In this document: one piece after another, positions 24,177-31,996 of the stretch
Position numbering within the stretch: the stretch's first letter is position 1
Layout of the letters: the number at the start of each line of letters is the position of its first letter
Source: Adlercreutzia shanghongiae
GTDB lineage: Bacteria > Actinomycetota > Coriobacteriia > Coriobacteriales > Eggerthellaceae
DNA length: 64,000 nt
Direction: 5' to 3'
NCBI RefSeq assembly: GCF_035830635.1
Contig: NZ_JAYMFI010000030.1
Location: 1-64,000, forward strand
The notes under the pieces: model-generated
The model's database searches: none
What the model saw: the letters and a program-made list of their open reading frames with translations, nothing else
What the model was told of the DNA's origin: nothing
Made by a program: the position numbers and the translations under genes

Positions 24177-25022
24177 ATGGAAAGCGCGGCAAACGGGCGC
24201 GTCTGCTCTCGTCGCGCCTTCGTAGGCATGGTAGCGACGGGGGCTGCGGCTCTGTGGGCTAGCGGCGCCGTGGGATCGCCGGCGGGTTCGAAGGCCTACG
24301 GGGACGAGCGGGCCGCATCCTCAATTCTCCCTGTTGCGGGTTCGGGCGTCAGTGGAAATGCGCGTTCCGGGCGCCGCGCCGTCGCGCCCTACGCGATGCC
24401 GGCGATGGCGGGAACGGCCGAGCTTGAGGCGTCCTTGCGCCGGGTGCTCGTGGTGGTGGACTATCAGGTCGACTTCGTTGACGGCGGCGTGTTCGGGCGT
24501 ATCGAGCCGGCTGTGGCCGTGGAGGAGGCGCTGTACGAGAAGATCCGCGCCCATCAGGAGGCGGGGGACATCGTTATCTATACCATGGATACGCACCCTT
24601 CCGATAACTATGCAGACACCCGGGAGGGTCAGGTGAACGAGCCCCATTGCATCCCGGGTACGCCAGGTTGGGAAGTCTATGGCCGCGTGGGGGAGCTGCT
24701 GACGCCCGAGCGGGCTCTCATGGTGATGAAGGGCACCTATGGCAGTCGTGATTTGCCAACGATCATAGAGGCCATTCGTCGGCAAGGCGTCTCGCTTGAG
24801 TCTATCGAGTTCGCGGGAGTGTCTACGACATGCCGCGTTTTGCACAATGCCATCATCGTCTTCAACGCCTTTCCGGAGCTGCCGATGATCTTCGACGACT
24901 CGACTACGGCAAGTTATGAAGACGCGCGCACGGTAGGACAGCTCGATGAGCTGGAGAGCTGGGGTTTTGTGGTGCGGCGAACCAACGAACGATTGAGAGG
25001 CGTGAAAGGGGCGCGAACATGA
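24177..25022 (+). CDS. Tat-exported isochorismatase-like cysteine hydrolase
   Basis: A 281-residue protein with a twin-arginine signal (CSRRAFVGMVATGAAALW). The mature domain is of the isochorismatase/nicotinamidase fold: the triad appears as Asp in VVVDYQVDF, Lys in VMKGTYGS and Cys in FAGVSTTCRVLHNA. The THPSDNYADTREGQ segment resembles the metal-binding loop of nicotinamidases, though with changes. Known members hydrolyse amides or vinyl ethers, usually in the cytoplasm; export is unusual. It lies between the two rhodanese-like genes, overlapping the next by 4 bases (ATGA), so it belongs to the module 2 operon. Its substrate is unknown. Confidence 0.87.
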   Translation: MESAANGRVCSRRAFVGMVATGAAALWASGAVGSPAGSKAYGDERAASSILPVAGSGVSGNARSGRRAVAPYAMPAMAGTAELEASLRRVLVVVDYQVDFVDGGVFGRIEPAVAVEEALYEKIRAHQEAGDIVIYTMDTHPSDNYADTREGQVNEPHCIPGTPGWEVYGRVGELLTPERALMVMKGTYGSRDLPTIIEAIRRQGVSLESIEFAGVSTTCRVLHNAIIVFNAFPELPMIFDDSTTASYEDARTVGQLDELESWGFVVRRTNERLRGVKGART

Positions 25023-25756
25023 GCGGCCAACTTTCCCGACGTGCCTTTTTTTGGGTGACGGCGGCAGAGGCATCGTTGCTTGCGTTTGGATGCGCAAGGA
25101 CTGATGGCGTTGTGCCGACTACCGCTGACGGGGAGCCTTTGGAAGAGGTGGCGGCCCTGCCTCCGCTTCCTCCAGCTCAGCCCGATTTGGAGAACCCGTT
25201 TCTCATCGATCGGAACATCGCTATGGATACGGTGGACGATTGGCTCGGGCGTCCGGATGCGGTCTATCGGGATATGCGTATGATTCACGATCCGGCAGAC
25301 TACGAGGCCATAGGCGGCGATTCGGAGCTCTCTATCACCATAGAGGGTTTCCGCATCACGCCCTTTCCCTTCATAGGAACGCTGCAGGCGCTGCCAGTGG
25401 CGGGGGCTTATGAGGGAGACTGCCTATTTGACGTGGAGTGGGACGGCGCCGATGTGGCATCTGTCCAGCCGCGCTATGAGGAGTCGATGCAGATCTTGGA
25501 GGAGTTGTTTCCGAAAGACAAGGCGATTTTCATCATGTGCGGCGGAGCGGGCTATGCGTTCATGATGCGGCAGCTTCTGAGTTATCTTGGCTGGAATGAG
25601 AGCCGTCTGTATAATTTGGGAGGCGCCTGGGATTATGTAGGACGCTATCCGGTGGAGCTCGTTCGCCACGAAGGCGGGGAGACCCGTTACATGCTGTGGC
25701 GCGGCGACATCGTGGATTTCGGATTTGAGCATTTAACGCCGCTGCGCTCATTTTGA
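25019..25756 (+). CDS. Exported rhodanese-like lipoprotein with candidate active-site cysteine
   Basis: A 245-residue protein with a combined Tat-like and lipoprotein signal (LSRRAFFWVTAAEASLLAFGC). The C-terminal part is rhodanese-like: IFIMCGGAGYAFMMRQLLSYLGW has a cysteine at the active-site loop, followed by YNLGGAWDYVGRYPVEL. Rhodaneses transfer sulfane sulfur via a cysteine persulfide. It starts inside the stop codon of the hydrolase gene, indicating translational coupling. With 23520 it forms a pair, one with and one without the catalytic cysteine. Confidence 0.82.
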   Translation: MSGQLSRRAFFWVTAAEASLLAFGCARTDGVVPTTADGEPLEEVAALPPLPPAQPDLENPFLIDRNIAMDTVDDWLGRPDAVYRDMRMIHDPADYEAIGGDSELSITIEGFRITPFPFIGTLQALPVAGAYEGDCLFDVEWDGADVASVQPRYEESMQILEELFPKDKAIFIMCGGAGYAFMMRQLLSYLGWNESRLYNLGGAWDYVGRYPVELVRHEGGETRYMLWRGDIVDFGFEHLTPLRSF

Positions 25757-25818
25757 CACTCTTCATCGGCGTGTCGGCGCGGAGGTCGTAGCACGACGAG
25801 CAGACAGCAGGAGGGTCT

Positions 25819-26100
25819 ATGATTCCACGAACCTACGGGCAGGTGGGCAAGCCGGTTCGCTTCAAGGGGACGGCCTACGATTTTGGCCACGCGATTTCGG
25901 CGATTGAGTTCTCCCTTGATGATGGCGAGCATTGGACGCGCTACGAGACGCCCGACACGAACGATTATCAGAACCTCACTTGGACGTTCGACTATACGCC
26001 CGAGAAGGCCGGCTTCTACGTGCTGCGCATTCGCTCGGTGAACGATGCCGGCGATGTGAGCCCCGAAAGCGCTTTTGCCGAGCTCGAGGTTTCCGAATAG
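25819..26100 (+). CDS. Stand-alone Ig-like (Mo-co dimerisation-like) domain protein, module 2
   Basis: A 93-residue single-domain protein, the same length as that at 14984. Signature segments are IEFSLDDGEHWTRYETPD and WTFDYTPEKAGFYVLRIRS, which match the C-terminal domain of the module 2 lipoprotein (same TRYETP). It has its own RBS (CAGGAGGG) and ATG 25819, and is 62 bases downstream of the rhodanese gene, ending module 2. No signal peptide is visible, so it may stay in the cytoplasm or be co-exported with a Tat partner (inference). Confidence 0.8.
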   Translation: MIPRTYGQVGKPVRFKGTAYDFGHAISAIEFSLDDGEHWTRYETPDTNDYQNLTWTFDYTPEKAGFYVLRIRSVNDAGDVSPESAFAELEVSE

Positions 26101-26116
26101 TCTCATAGGGGTTGCA

Positions 26117-26162
26117 AATAGTCTCAAGAAGTCTCATACTAGTGAGACTTCTTGAGACTATT
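26117..26162. repeat. Perfect 20-bp inverted repeat, orphan palindrome
   Basis: AATAGTCTCAAGAAGTCTCA (26117-26136) and its exact reverse complement (26143-26162) flank a 6-base loop. Each arm contains GTCTCA twice. An RBS-like GAGGAGG and ATG follow at once (26164-26177), but no long ORF. The layout resembles the palindrome-plus-ATPase arrangement at 5532. It is not followed by a T-run on either strand, so it is unlikely to be a simple terminator. Confidence 0.8.
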
Positions 26163-26222
26163 ATGAGGAGGCCGATGGTCTGCGTTTCCTGGATTCGCGG
26201 GAAATCGTCGGCGACAGTCGAC

Positions 26223-27902
26223 CTACACCAGGTCTCCTCGGATTTCGAAGAGGGTGTGGGCCAGGCGGGCGAAGGCCTGCTCGCCCTCGGCGCAGTCGGG
26301 GGCGCTTGTCATGATGACCATGAGGTAGTCCCGCCCGTTGATGGTGACGATTCCGGAGTCGCACACGGCGTCGTCTTCCTGGCCGTCGATCCAGCCGGCT
26401 TTGTTGCGCACGGTGATATTGGTGCCGATGGAGGCCACGGTCTTGTCGGCCTCGGCGTCGGCTGCGGCGGTCTCCGTCTCACCCTCGGCAGCTGTGGCGG
26501 ATTCCGTCTCACCCTCGCTGCCCCCTTCGGCGGCCTCTTCGCTCTCGGTACCTTCGTCACCCTGCTCCTCTTCCACGCCCTCTTCGCCACCTGAGCCTTC
26601 TTCGGGCAGGTAGTCGGTGTGCCCGGCGCTCGTGGTGCCCAGAGCGCCGTTACGCAAAAACGATACCTCGGTTTTGGCGAAGGTGTCGGAGAGCCACTGG
26701 GCCGCCGATGTGTCTGCCGTGGTAAGGTACTCGTAGATCTTCAGCCACATGAGGGCCGACTGGCGCGCCGTGTAGGTGGGGAAGTAGGTGTCGTTTACCA
26801 GCGACGTGTCGACGCCGGCCTCGGCCAGCCAGGCCTCCATGCCCTCGGTGCCATAGGTGCGGCGCAGTTTGCCGTAGGAGGAGTTGTCCGACCACACGAT
26901 GGTGTTCTCCACCTGGGTCAGCCGCGACGAGCGCGCGTTGTTGATGTCGTTGGGGAACTCCTTGTTCACCACGTAGGCGCAGTAAGGGCCCTTGAAGGAG
27001 CTGGCTCCGTAAATAGGCGAATCCAGGTTGCCGGCGATGCCGCGCCCGGTGCCCAGGTCCAAAAGCAGGTAGCTTGCCTCGTAGCCGTTGTTGTCGTAGT
27101 AGGAAAGCGCGTTGTTGAGGCTCACGAGCGAGCGATCGGAAAGCACGGGCGCTGAGGGCTGCTCGCCGTTCTCGTCCGCGGTGTTGTCGAGGGCGAAGGC
27201 GAAGGGGGCCTTCTGCCCGGCCAAGTTCGTAAGATCGTCGCGGGTAGGGGCGTGCGCCGGCAGCTTCGCGAGCTCCGGCTCGACCGGCTGGGCGAGACTC
27301 ACCTGGGAGGCGATGTTCTGGGCAATATTCGAGGCGTTCCCGCCTATGGCGTTGGCTCCGGCCACGCCGACGTGCTTGCTGCCGTCTTTGGCGGAAGCGG
27401 CGGCGAAGGGGCCGATGTGGAACAGCGCCATGGCGAAGACCACGACGAGAAAGACGACGATGACGCCCATGGCCATGCGGGCAATGTTGAACTGCCCGAG
27501 CGCTATGCCCTGGGGCGCAAGGGTGTGCATCTTGGGTGAGAAGGCGTCGACCGCGTGGTTGGCGCGTCCGGAGCGCCCCGCGCCGCTGCGCCCTTGGTTG
27601 CTCGAACTGCGCGGGCGTCGCCCGCCGCGATCGTCGAAATCGTTGCGGCGGCCTTCGACGCGCGAAGAGCGGCCGGTGCCGGAGTGGCGACGGTCGGGCG
27701 CGGGCTCGCGACGGCGGTCGCGGCTTGAGGGGTATTCGTCGCGCAAGGGATTGTGGCGGGTGCCAGAAGAGCGCGAGTTCGAGCGGGAGGCGGAGCGCGA
27801 GCTGGCGGCGGAGCGTCCAGCGAAGCGGCCCGTGGAAAGCGAAAGCCCGCCTTGCGGGCGTCTCGGTTCGTCGTCGTAGGGGCTGCGGTCGGGTCGGGCC
27901 AT
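26223..27902 (-). CDS. Membrane-anchored serine hydrolase (class A beta-lactamase / transpeptidase-like)
   Basis: A 559-residue protein. Residues 1-~130 are an Arg/Ser/Asp-rich, probably disordered cytoplasmic tail; one transmembrane helix follows (ARMAMGVIVVFLVVVFAMAL). The extracellular part has a serine-hydrolase motif set: SSFKG (SxxK), SDNSSYG (SDN-like) and NKAGWIDG (KxG-like). A strongly acidic Glu-rich insert of about 60 residues lies before the last motif. ATG 27902 has AAGGA upstream; the frame is open 66 codons further. Related proteins act in cell-wall remodelling; catalytic activity is inferred. The gene stops just before the orphan palindrome. Confidence 0.82.
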   Translation of the reverse strand: MARPDRSPYDDEPRRPQGGLSLSTGRFAGRSAASSRSASRSNSRSSGTRHNPLRDEYPSSRDRRREPAPDRRHSGTGRSSRVEGRRNDFDDRGGRRPRSSSNQGRSGAGRSGRANHAVDAFSPKMHTLAPQGIALGQFNIARMAMGVIVVFLVVVFAMALFHIGPFAAASAKDGSKHVGVAGANAIGGNASNIAQNIASQVSLAQPVEPELAKLPAHAPTRDDLTNLAGQKAPFAFALDNTADENGEQPSAPVLSDRSLVSLNNALSYYDNNGYEASYLLLDLGTGRGIAGNLDSPIYGASSFKGPYCAYVVNKEFPNDINNARSSRLTQVENTIVWSDNSSYGKLRRTYGTEGMEAWLAEAGVDTSLVNDTYFPTYTARQSALMWLKIYEYLTTADTSAAQWLSDTFAKTEVSFLRNGALGTTSAGHTDYLPEEGSGGEEGVEEEQGDEGTESEEAAEGGSEGETESATAAEGETETAAADAEADKTVASIGTNITVRNKAGWIDGQEDDAVCDSGIVTINGRDYLMVIMTSAPDCAEGEQAFARLAHTLFEIRGDLV

Positions 27903-28132
27903 GGGGTTCCTTTGGTGCTGGTATGCTCGAACTGCGGTTAAAGGTAACTCAAATGGTACCAATTCCCAGGGGCTTTGCGAAGACCTTACGAAGACCTTAA
28001 CACGAATCCCGTAGAGAAAACGCCCGCGGGCGGTTGCGAATCCCGCCATGCCCTGTGGACTTTTGGTTACCGCGCCCCCTCGCAAGTCGCGTGGGGACAC
28101 GGTTTCCCCTATACTTATGCCTCACGAGTTCG

Positions 28133-28239
28133 AGTGCCTCGAATGGGTATGGGCGGCGCCAAGTTCCGAACCTGGTCAGGTCCGGGAGGAAGCAGCCATA
28201 AGGGACCGCTGACGAGCGCCCATACCTATTCGGGGCACT
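28133..28239 (+). ncRNA. ffs: Signal recognition particle RNA, small bacterial type
   Basis: The universally conserved SRP domain IV is present: CCAAGTTCCGAACCTGGTCA, then GGTCCGGGAGGAAGCAGCC. The ends AGTGCCTCGAATGGGTATGG and CCATACCTATTCGGGGCACT pair to form the closing helix, which fixes the boundaries. A TATACT -10 box is at 28110-28115 and a short T-run follows. The RNA binds Ffh and targets membrane proteins. Confidence 0.95.
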
Positions 28240-28269
28240 TTTCGTATCGCGATTTCGAAAGGCTCCCTC

Positions 28270-29070
28270 ATGGGTATCATCGACTTTTTCGTCAATCTGT
28301 TGAAAGACCCGCGCGGCTTCATCGCGGGCTGGATTATCGCGCTTGGCCCGGTGTGGGTGTACACGCCGCTGTTTCTCATCGTGTTCGTGGAAACGGGCCT
28401 GGTGTTCTTCCCGTTTCTGCCCGGCGATTCGCTGCTGTTCGCGGCCGGCGTGTTCTCCGCCGAGGGCGGCGGCCTGAACCTGTGGGCGACGCTCATCGTG
28501 TTCTGGTGCGCTGCCATTTTGGGCAACACCTCGAACTACTGGATCGCGCGTCTGTTCGGCAGCCGCATCATCGACTCGGGCAAGGTGCGTGCGCTCACTC
28601 CCGAGCGCATGGCCAAGCTCGACCACTTCTTCGAGCGCTACGGCGGGCTTACCATTATCATCACGCGCTTCATGCCGTTCTTCCGCACCTTCGCACCCTT
28701 CATCGCGGGCACGGGCCATATGAACTTCGGGAAGTTCACGCTGTTCAACGCCATCGGCGGCGTTGCCTGGGTGAGCCTGTTTGTGCTGGTGGGCTACTTC
28801 TTCGGCGGCGTGCCCTTCGTGCAGGAGCACTTCGAGATTATTGTGCTCGGCATTGTGGCGGTGTCTGTGGCGCCGGCGTTCATCGGCGCCATCAAGGCGG
28901 TCACGACCTCGCGCCGGGCCAAGAAGGGTGATCCGGTCGCCCAGGCCGAGGAGCGCGTGAACGAGGCCGAATACGAGCGCGAGCTCACTGAGGAGAAGGT
29001 GATGCGCGCCGAGGCCGAGGCCAAGGCGGAGGCGCGCCGGCGCGTAGCCGACGAGAGCAAGGAGCGCTAG
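28270..29070 (+). CDS. DedA-family membrane protein
   Basis: A 266-residue membrane protein with the DedA/SNARE-associated core: FVETGLVFFPFLPGDSLLF, the acidic and arginine motifs (ITRFMPFFRTFAPFIAGTG) and five or so hydrophobic segments. DedA proteins act as lipid-carrier flippases (undecaprenyl phosphate or phospholipids) driven by proton motive force. The C-terminal ~60 residues form a charged, Glu/Ala-rich helix, longer than usual. ATG 28270 lies 30 bases after the SRP RNA. The dnaX gene starts 4 bases after the stop, so these are probably co-transcribed. Confidence 0.93.
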   Translation: MGIIDFFVNLLKDPRGFIAGWIIALGPVWVYTPLFLIVFVETGLVFFPFLPGDSLLFAAGVFSAEGGGLNLWATLIVFWCAAILGNTSNYWIARLFGSRIIDSGKVRALTPERMAKLDHFFERYGGLTIIITRFMPFFRTFAPFIAGTGHMNFGKFTLFNAIGGVAWVSLFVLVGYFFGGVPFVQEHFEIIVLGIVAVSVAPAFIGAIKAVTTSRRAKKGDPVAQAEERVNEAEYERELTEEKVMRAEAEAKAEARRRVADESKER

Positions 29071-29073
29071 TCC

Positions 29074-31599
29074 ATGGCCGAGGCCCTCTACCGCAAGTAC
29101 CGCCCGCAGATCTTCGAGGATGTCGTCGGGCAGGAGCATATCGAGCGCACGCTGAAAAACGCCATCGCCCAGGACAAGGTGAGTCACGCCTACCTGTTCA
29201 CGGGCCCGCGCGGCACGGGCAAGACCACCACGGCCCGTCTGCTCGCAAAGGCGCTTTTGTGCGAGAACGGCCCTACGGCCGAGCCTGACGGCACCTGCGA
29301 AGACTGCGAGATGATTGCCGCCGGCGAGCATCCCGATGTGTACGAGCTGGACGCCGCCTCGCGCACCGGCGTGGAAAACGTCCGCGAGGAAATCATCGGC
29401 CGCGTCCAGTTCGCGCCCACCCGTGGGCGCTACAAGGTGTACATCATCGACGAGGTGCATATGCTTTCCACGGCCGCCTTCAACGCGTTGCTGAAGACGC
29501 TGGAAGAGCCGCCGAGCCATGTGGTGTTCATTCTGGCCACCACCGATCCCCAGAAGGTGCCCGAGACCATCCACTCGCGTTGCCAGCGCTTCGATTTTCG
29601 TCGCATCTCCACCGAGGCCATGGTGTCGCGTCTGGGCGCCATCTGCGTGGAAGAGGGCGTGGAATTCGAGGGCGACGCGCTTGACCTTATCGCGCACAGG
29701 GCCGAGGGCGGCATGCGCAACGCGCTCACGTCGCTCGAGCAGCTGATCGCCTTCGGCGACGGCGCGGTTACCATGGAAGTGGCCGAGCGCATGCTGGGCG
29801 CGGTGGATTCGACCGACTTGGCCGATATCGTGCGGGCCGTGGGCGCGCGCGATGCGGCGGCGTGCTTCCGCTGGGTGGCCGAGTACGTGGAAACCGGTGC
29901 CGATATGGCCCAGTTCGTGGGGAACTTGGCCGAGCATATGCGCAACATGTACGTCATGGCCGTAGCTGGTCCCGATGTGGTGCTCGACGTGTCCGAGGCG
30001 ACGCGGCGCGAGCTGGCTGAGGAGCTGCCGCTGTTTGGCGCCGATCGCTTGTCCCGTCTGCTTGGGGTGCTGGGCGATGTGGCCGGCGAGTTGAAGACTT
30101 CCACCAATCCGCGGCTGTCCTTCGAGATCGCCCTGACCCGCATGGTACGGCCCGATGCCGATCTTACCCTGGCCGCCCTGGCTGAGCGGGTGGAAACCCT
30201 GGAGCGCCGGCTGGCCGGCGCTGCCGTGGTTGCCCCGACGGCGAGCGCGCCGACGCCCGCGCCGGCGGCGACAGCTGCGACGGTTGCGCCCGCGGCGACG
30301 CCCACGACGGCGGTGCCGGCAGCGACAGCGCCTGCTGGGACCGCGGACGCTGCGCCGATGGCGGGAGCCGCTCCGGAGAAGGGCGGACTGAAGCCCGCCG
30401 CTACGGGAGGGGCCCCTACGGAAGAGGGTGCTGCGAATGGGGTTGCTACGGATGGGGCCGCCGCGACAGCTTTGGGCTCAAACCACGTAAGGGACGACTT
30501 CAGTCGCCCCGCCATCCCGGGCGCCGCAACGCCTTCGGCAAACACCGCGCCCGCAACGATGGCCGCAGCTGCGCCGCAGCCCGCAGCTGCGCCGCAGCCC
30601 GCAGCGGCATCCGCGCTCGCATCCGTCCCCGCATCGCAACCCGCCTCTGCGGCGGCGCCCCAAGCGCAACCCGTACAGCCTGCCGCTGCGCCGGTCGGTT
30701 CGCTTTCTGCCGAGATGGTCGCGACGCTTTCCAATTTGGCCTCGCTGCAGCGCTTGTGGGCGGGCGTGCTGGCCTCTCTTAAGAAGTCGAAGGCGGCCTA
30801 CGGCGTGCTGTTCATGAATACCAAGGCGGTGTTCGATGGGGCGACGGGCACCCTGCTCGTCGAGTTCCCCGCCGAGAACGACTTCGCTTTCCGCGCCGTG
30901 CAAAAGGCAGAGGTCCAGGCCGAGCTGGCCGCAGCTCTGCGCCAGGAGGCCCACGGCGATATTCCCTTCGAGCTGCGCAAAGCCGGCTCGACGGCGTCAG
31001 CTGCCGTTGCGGCGGCACCCGCTGTCGTGGCAGCCGCTGCGCCAGTGACGGCGCAGCCGATTCAACAGCCGCAGTCCCAACCCGTCGCGCAGCCGCAGCC
31101 GGCTCCGCAGCCTGTGGTCTCTTCCGAGCCCGCGGCATCGTCGGTGGCGCCCCGGCCCCAGCCCCAGCCCCAGGCTGTCGCGTCCTCCGCAGCGCCCGAC
31201 GACGATCGGCCTCCTTACGACGACTACGTTCCCTACGATGATGTCGACATCCCCTTCGAGGACCCCTTCGCCTCGCGTGCGCCTCAGCGGCCCCAGGCCG
31301 CCTCTGCCCCCGTAGCGCCCGAGGAAGTGCCGCCCTGGGAGGCGGCACCCACGGTAGCGCCTGCGACCTCTGCATCTGCGCAGCCCGCGCCTGCAGCTTC
31401 CAACGCGGCGCCTTCCGCAGTCTCGCCAGCCGCCCCCGAGCCTTCCGTCGCTCCTCAAACGAATACGAGCGCTGCCGGCTTGCCCCCCGAGCCCGATGCG
31501 GTGTCCGGCCCTTCGCCGAATCCGGTGGAGGAGCCCGACTTGGCCGCCTCGCTCGCCTTCGGATTCGGCGATGGCGTCAGCTTCGAGGAAGTCGTCTAG
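29074..31599 (+). CDS. dnaX: DNA polymerase III subunit gamma/tau
   Basis: An 841-residue clamp-loader ATPase. The AAA+ core (1-~370) has Walker A GPRGTGKTTTARLL, Walker B VYIIDEVHML and the sensor-2 region. The usual four-cysteine zinc module reads CENGPTAEPDGTCEDCEMI: only three cysteines are clear and the fourth position is Ile. A long Ala/Pro-rich linker (~375-560) precedes a tau-like domain (~565-650), then another disordered Ala/Pro/Gln tail. The length suits full tau; no obvious slippery A-run for gamma was seen. ATG 29074 follows dedA closely; ybaB and recR lie downstream, the standard order in many bacteria. Confidence 0.95.
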   Translation: MAEALYRKYRPQIFEDVVGQEHIERTLKNAIAQDKVSHAYLFTGPRGTGKTTTARLLAKALLCENGPTAEPDGTCEDCEMIAAGEHPDVYELDAASRTGVENVREEIIGRVQFAPTRGRYKVYIIDEVHMLSTAAFNALLKTLEEPPSHVVFILATTDPQKVPETIHSRCQRFDFRRISTEAMVSRLGAICVEEGVEFEGDALDLIAHRAEGGMRNALTSLEQLIAFGDGAVTMEVAERMLGAVDSTDLADIVRAVGARDAAACFRWVAEYVETGADMAQFVGNLAEHMRNMYVMAVAGPDVVLDVSEATRRELAEELPLFGADRLSRLLGVLGDVAGELKTSTNPRLSFEIALTRMVRPDADLTLAALAERVETLERRLAGAAVVAPTASAPTPAPAATAATVAPAATPTTAVPAATAPAGTADAAPMAGAAPEKGGLKPAATGGAPTEEGAANGVATDGAAATALGSNHVRDDFSRPAIPGAATPSANTAPATMAAAAPQPAAAPQPAAASALASVPASQPASAAAPQAQPVQPAAAPVGSLSAEMVATLSNLASLQRLWAGVLASLKKSKAAYGVLFMNTKAVFDGATGTLLVEFPAENDFAFRAVQKAEVQAELAAALRQEAHGDIPFELRKAGSTASAAVAAAPAVVAAAAPVTAQPIQQPQSQPVAQPQPAPQPVVSSEPAASSVAPRPQPQPQAVASSAAPDDDRPPYDDYVPYDDVDIPFEDPFASRAPQRPQAASAPVAPEEVPPWEAAPTVAPATSASAQPAPAASNAAPSAVSPAAPEPSVAPQTNTSAAGLPPEPDAVSGPSPNPVEEPDLAASLAFGFGDGVSFEEVV

Positions 31600-31654
31600 G
31601 CGTCTTGCCCTAGAATACGTTAGCAGCCCCTAAAGACCATTTAAGGAGTTTCCC

Positions 31655-31963
31655 ATGGACATGAAGAAAATGATGAAGCAGGCCCAGAAGATGCAGCGCG
31701 ATGCCGCTGCGGCTCAGCAAGAGATTGCCGCCATGACCTTCGAGGCCTCTGCCGGCGGCGGTATGGTGAAGGCTACGGCTACGGGCGAAATGGCCATCAC
31801 CGACATCGTCATCGACCCGGCCGCGGTGGACCCCGAGGACGTGGATATGCTTCAGGACATGGTCGTGGCCGCCGTGAACGAGGCGCTGCGCTCTGCCAGC
31901 GAGGCTGCCAACGCCCGCATGAACGCCGTCATGGGCGGCATGAAGATTCCGGGCCTGATGTAG
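31655..31963 (+). CDS. YbaB/EbfC-family nucleoid-associated protein
   Basis: A 102-residue protein with the family pattern: MKKMMKQAQKMQRDAAAAQQ as an N-terminal coiled helix, then GGGMVKATATGEMAITDIVI and DMVVAAVNEAL. YbaB binds DNA as a dimer with tweezer-like helices. ATG 31655 has AAGGAG upstream. It lies between dnaX and recR, as in most bacteria, forming a DNA repair/replication unit. Confidence 0.95.
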   Translation: MDMKKMMKQAQKMQRDAAAAQQEIAAMTFEASAGGGMVKATATGEMAITDIVIDPAAVDPEDVDMLQDMVVAAVNEALRSASEAANARMNAVMGGMKIPGLM

Positions 31964-31996
31964 GCCGCGGACTTCGTAGCGAAGCGAGCGATACCT

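Noticed and set aside
26117..26162. Palindrome as a terminator of the serine hydrolase or of module 2
   Set aside because: Neither strand has a T-run after the stem, and a translation start signal follows directly on the plus strand.
27997..29937. 646-codon minus-strand frame over the SRP RNA, dedA and dnaX
   Set aside because: It is an antisense artefact of GC-rich genes, rich in His/Arg/Gln, and overlaps three well-supported features.
30155..31458. Short frames and direct repeats inside the Ala/Pro-rich part of dnaX
   Set aside because: They reflect the repetitive codons (GCG, CCG, CAG) of the disordered linker, not separate genes or a CRISPR array.
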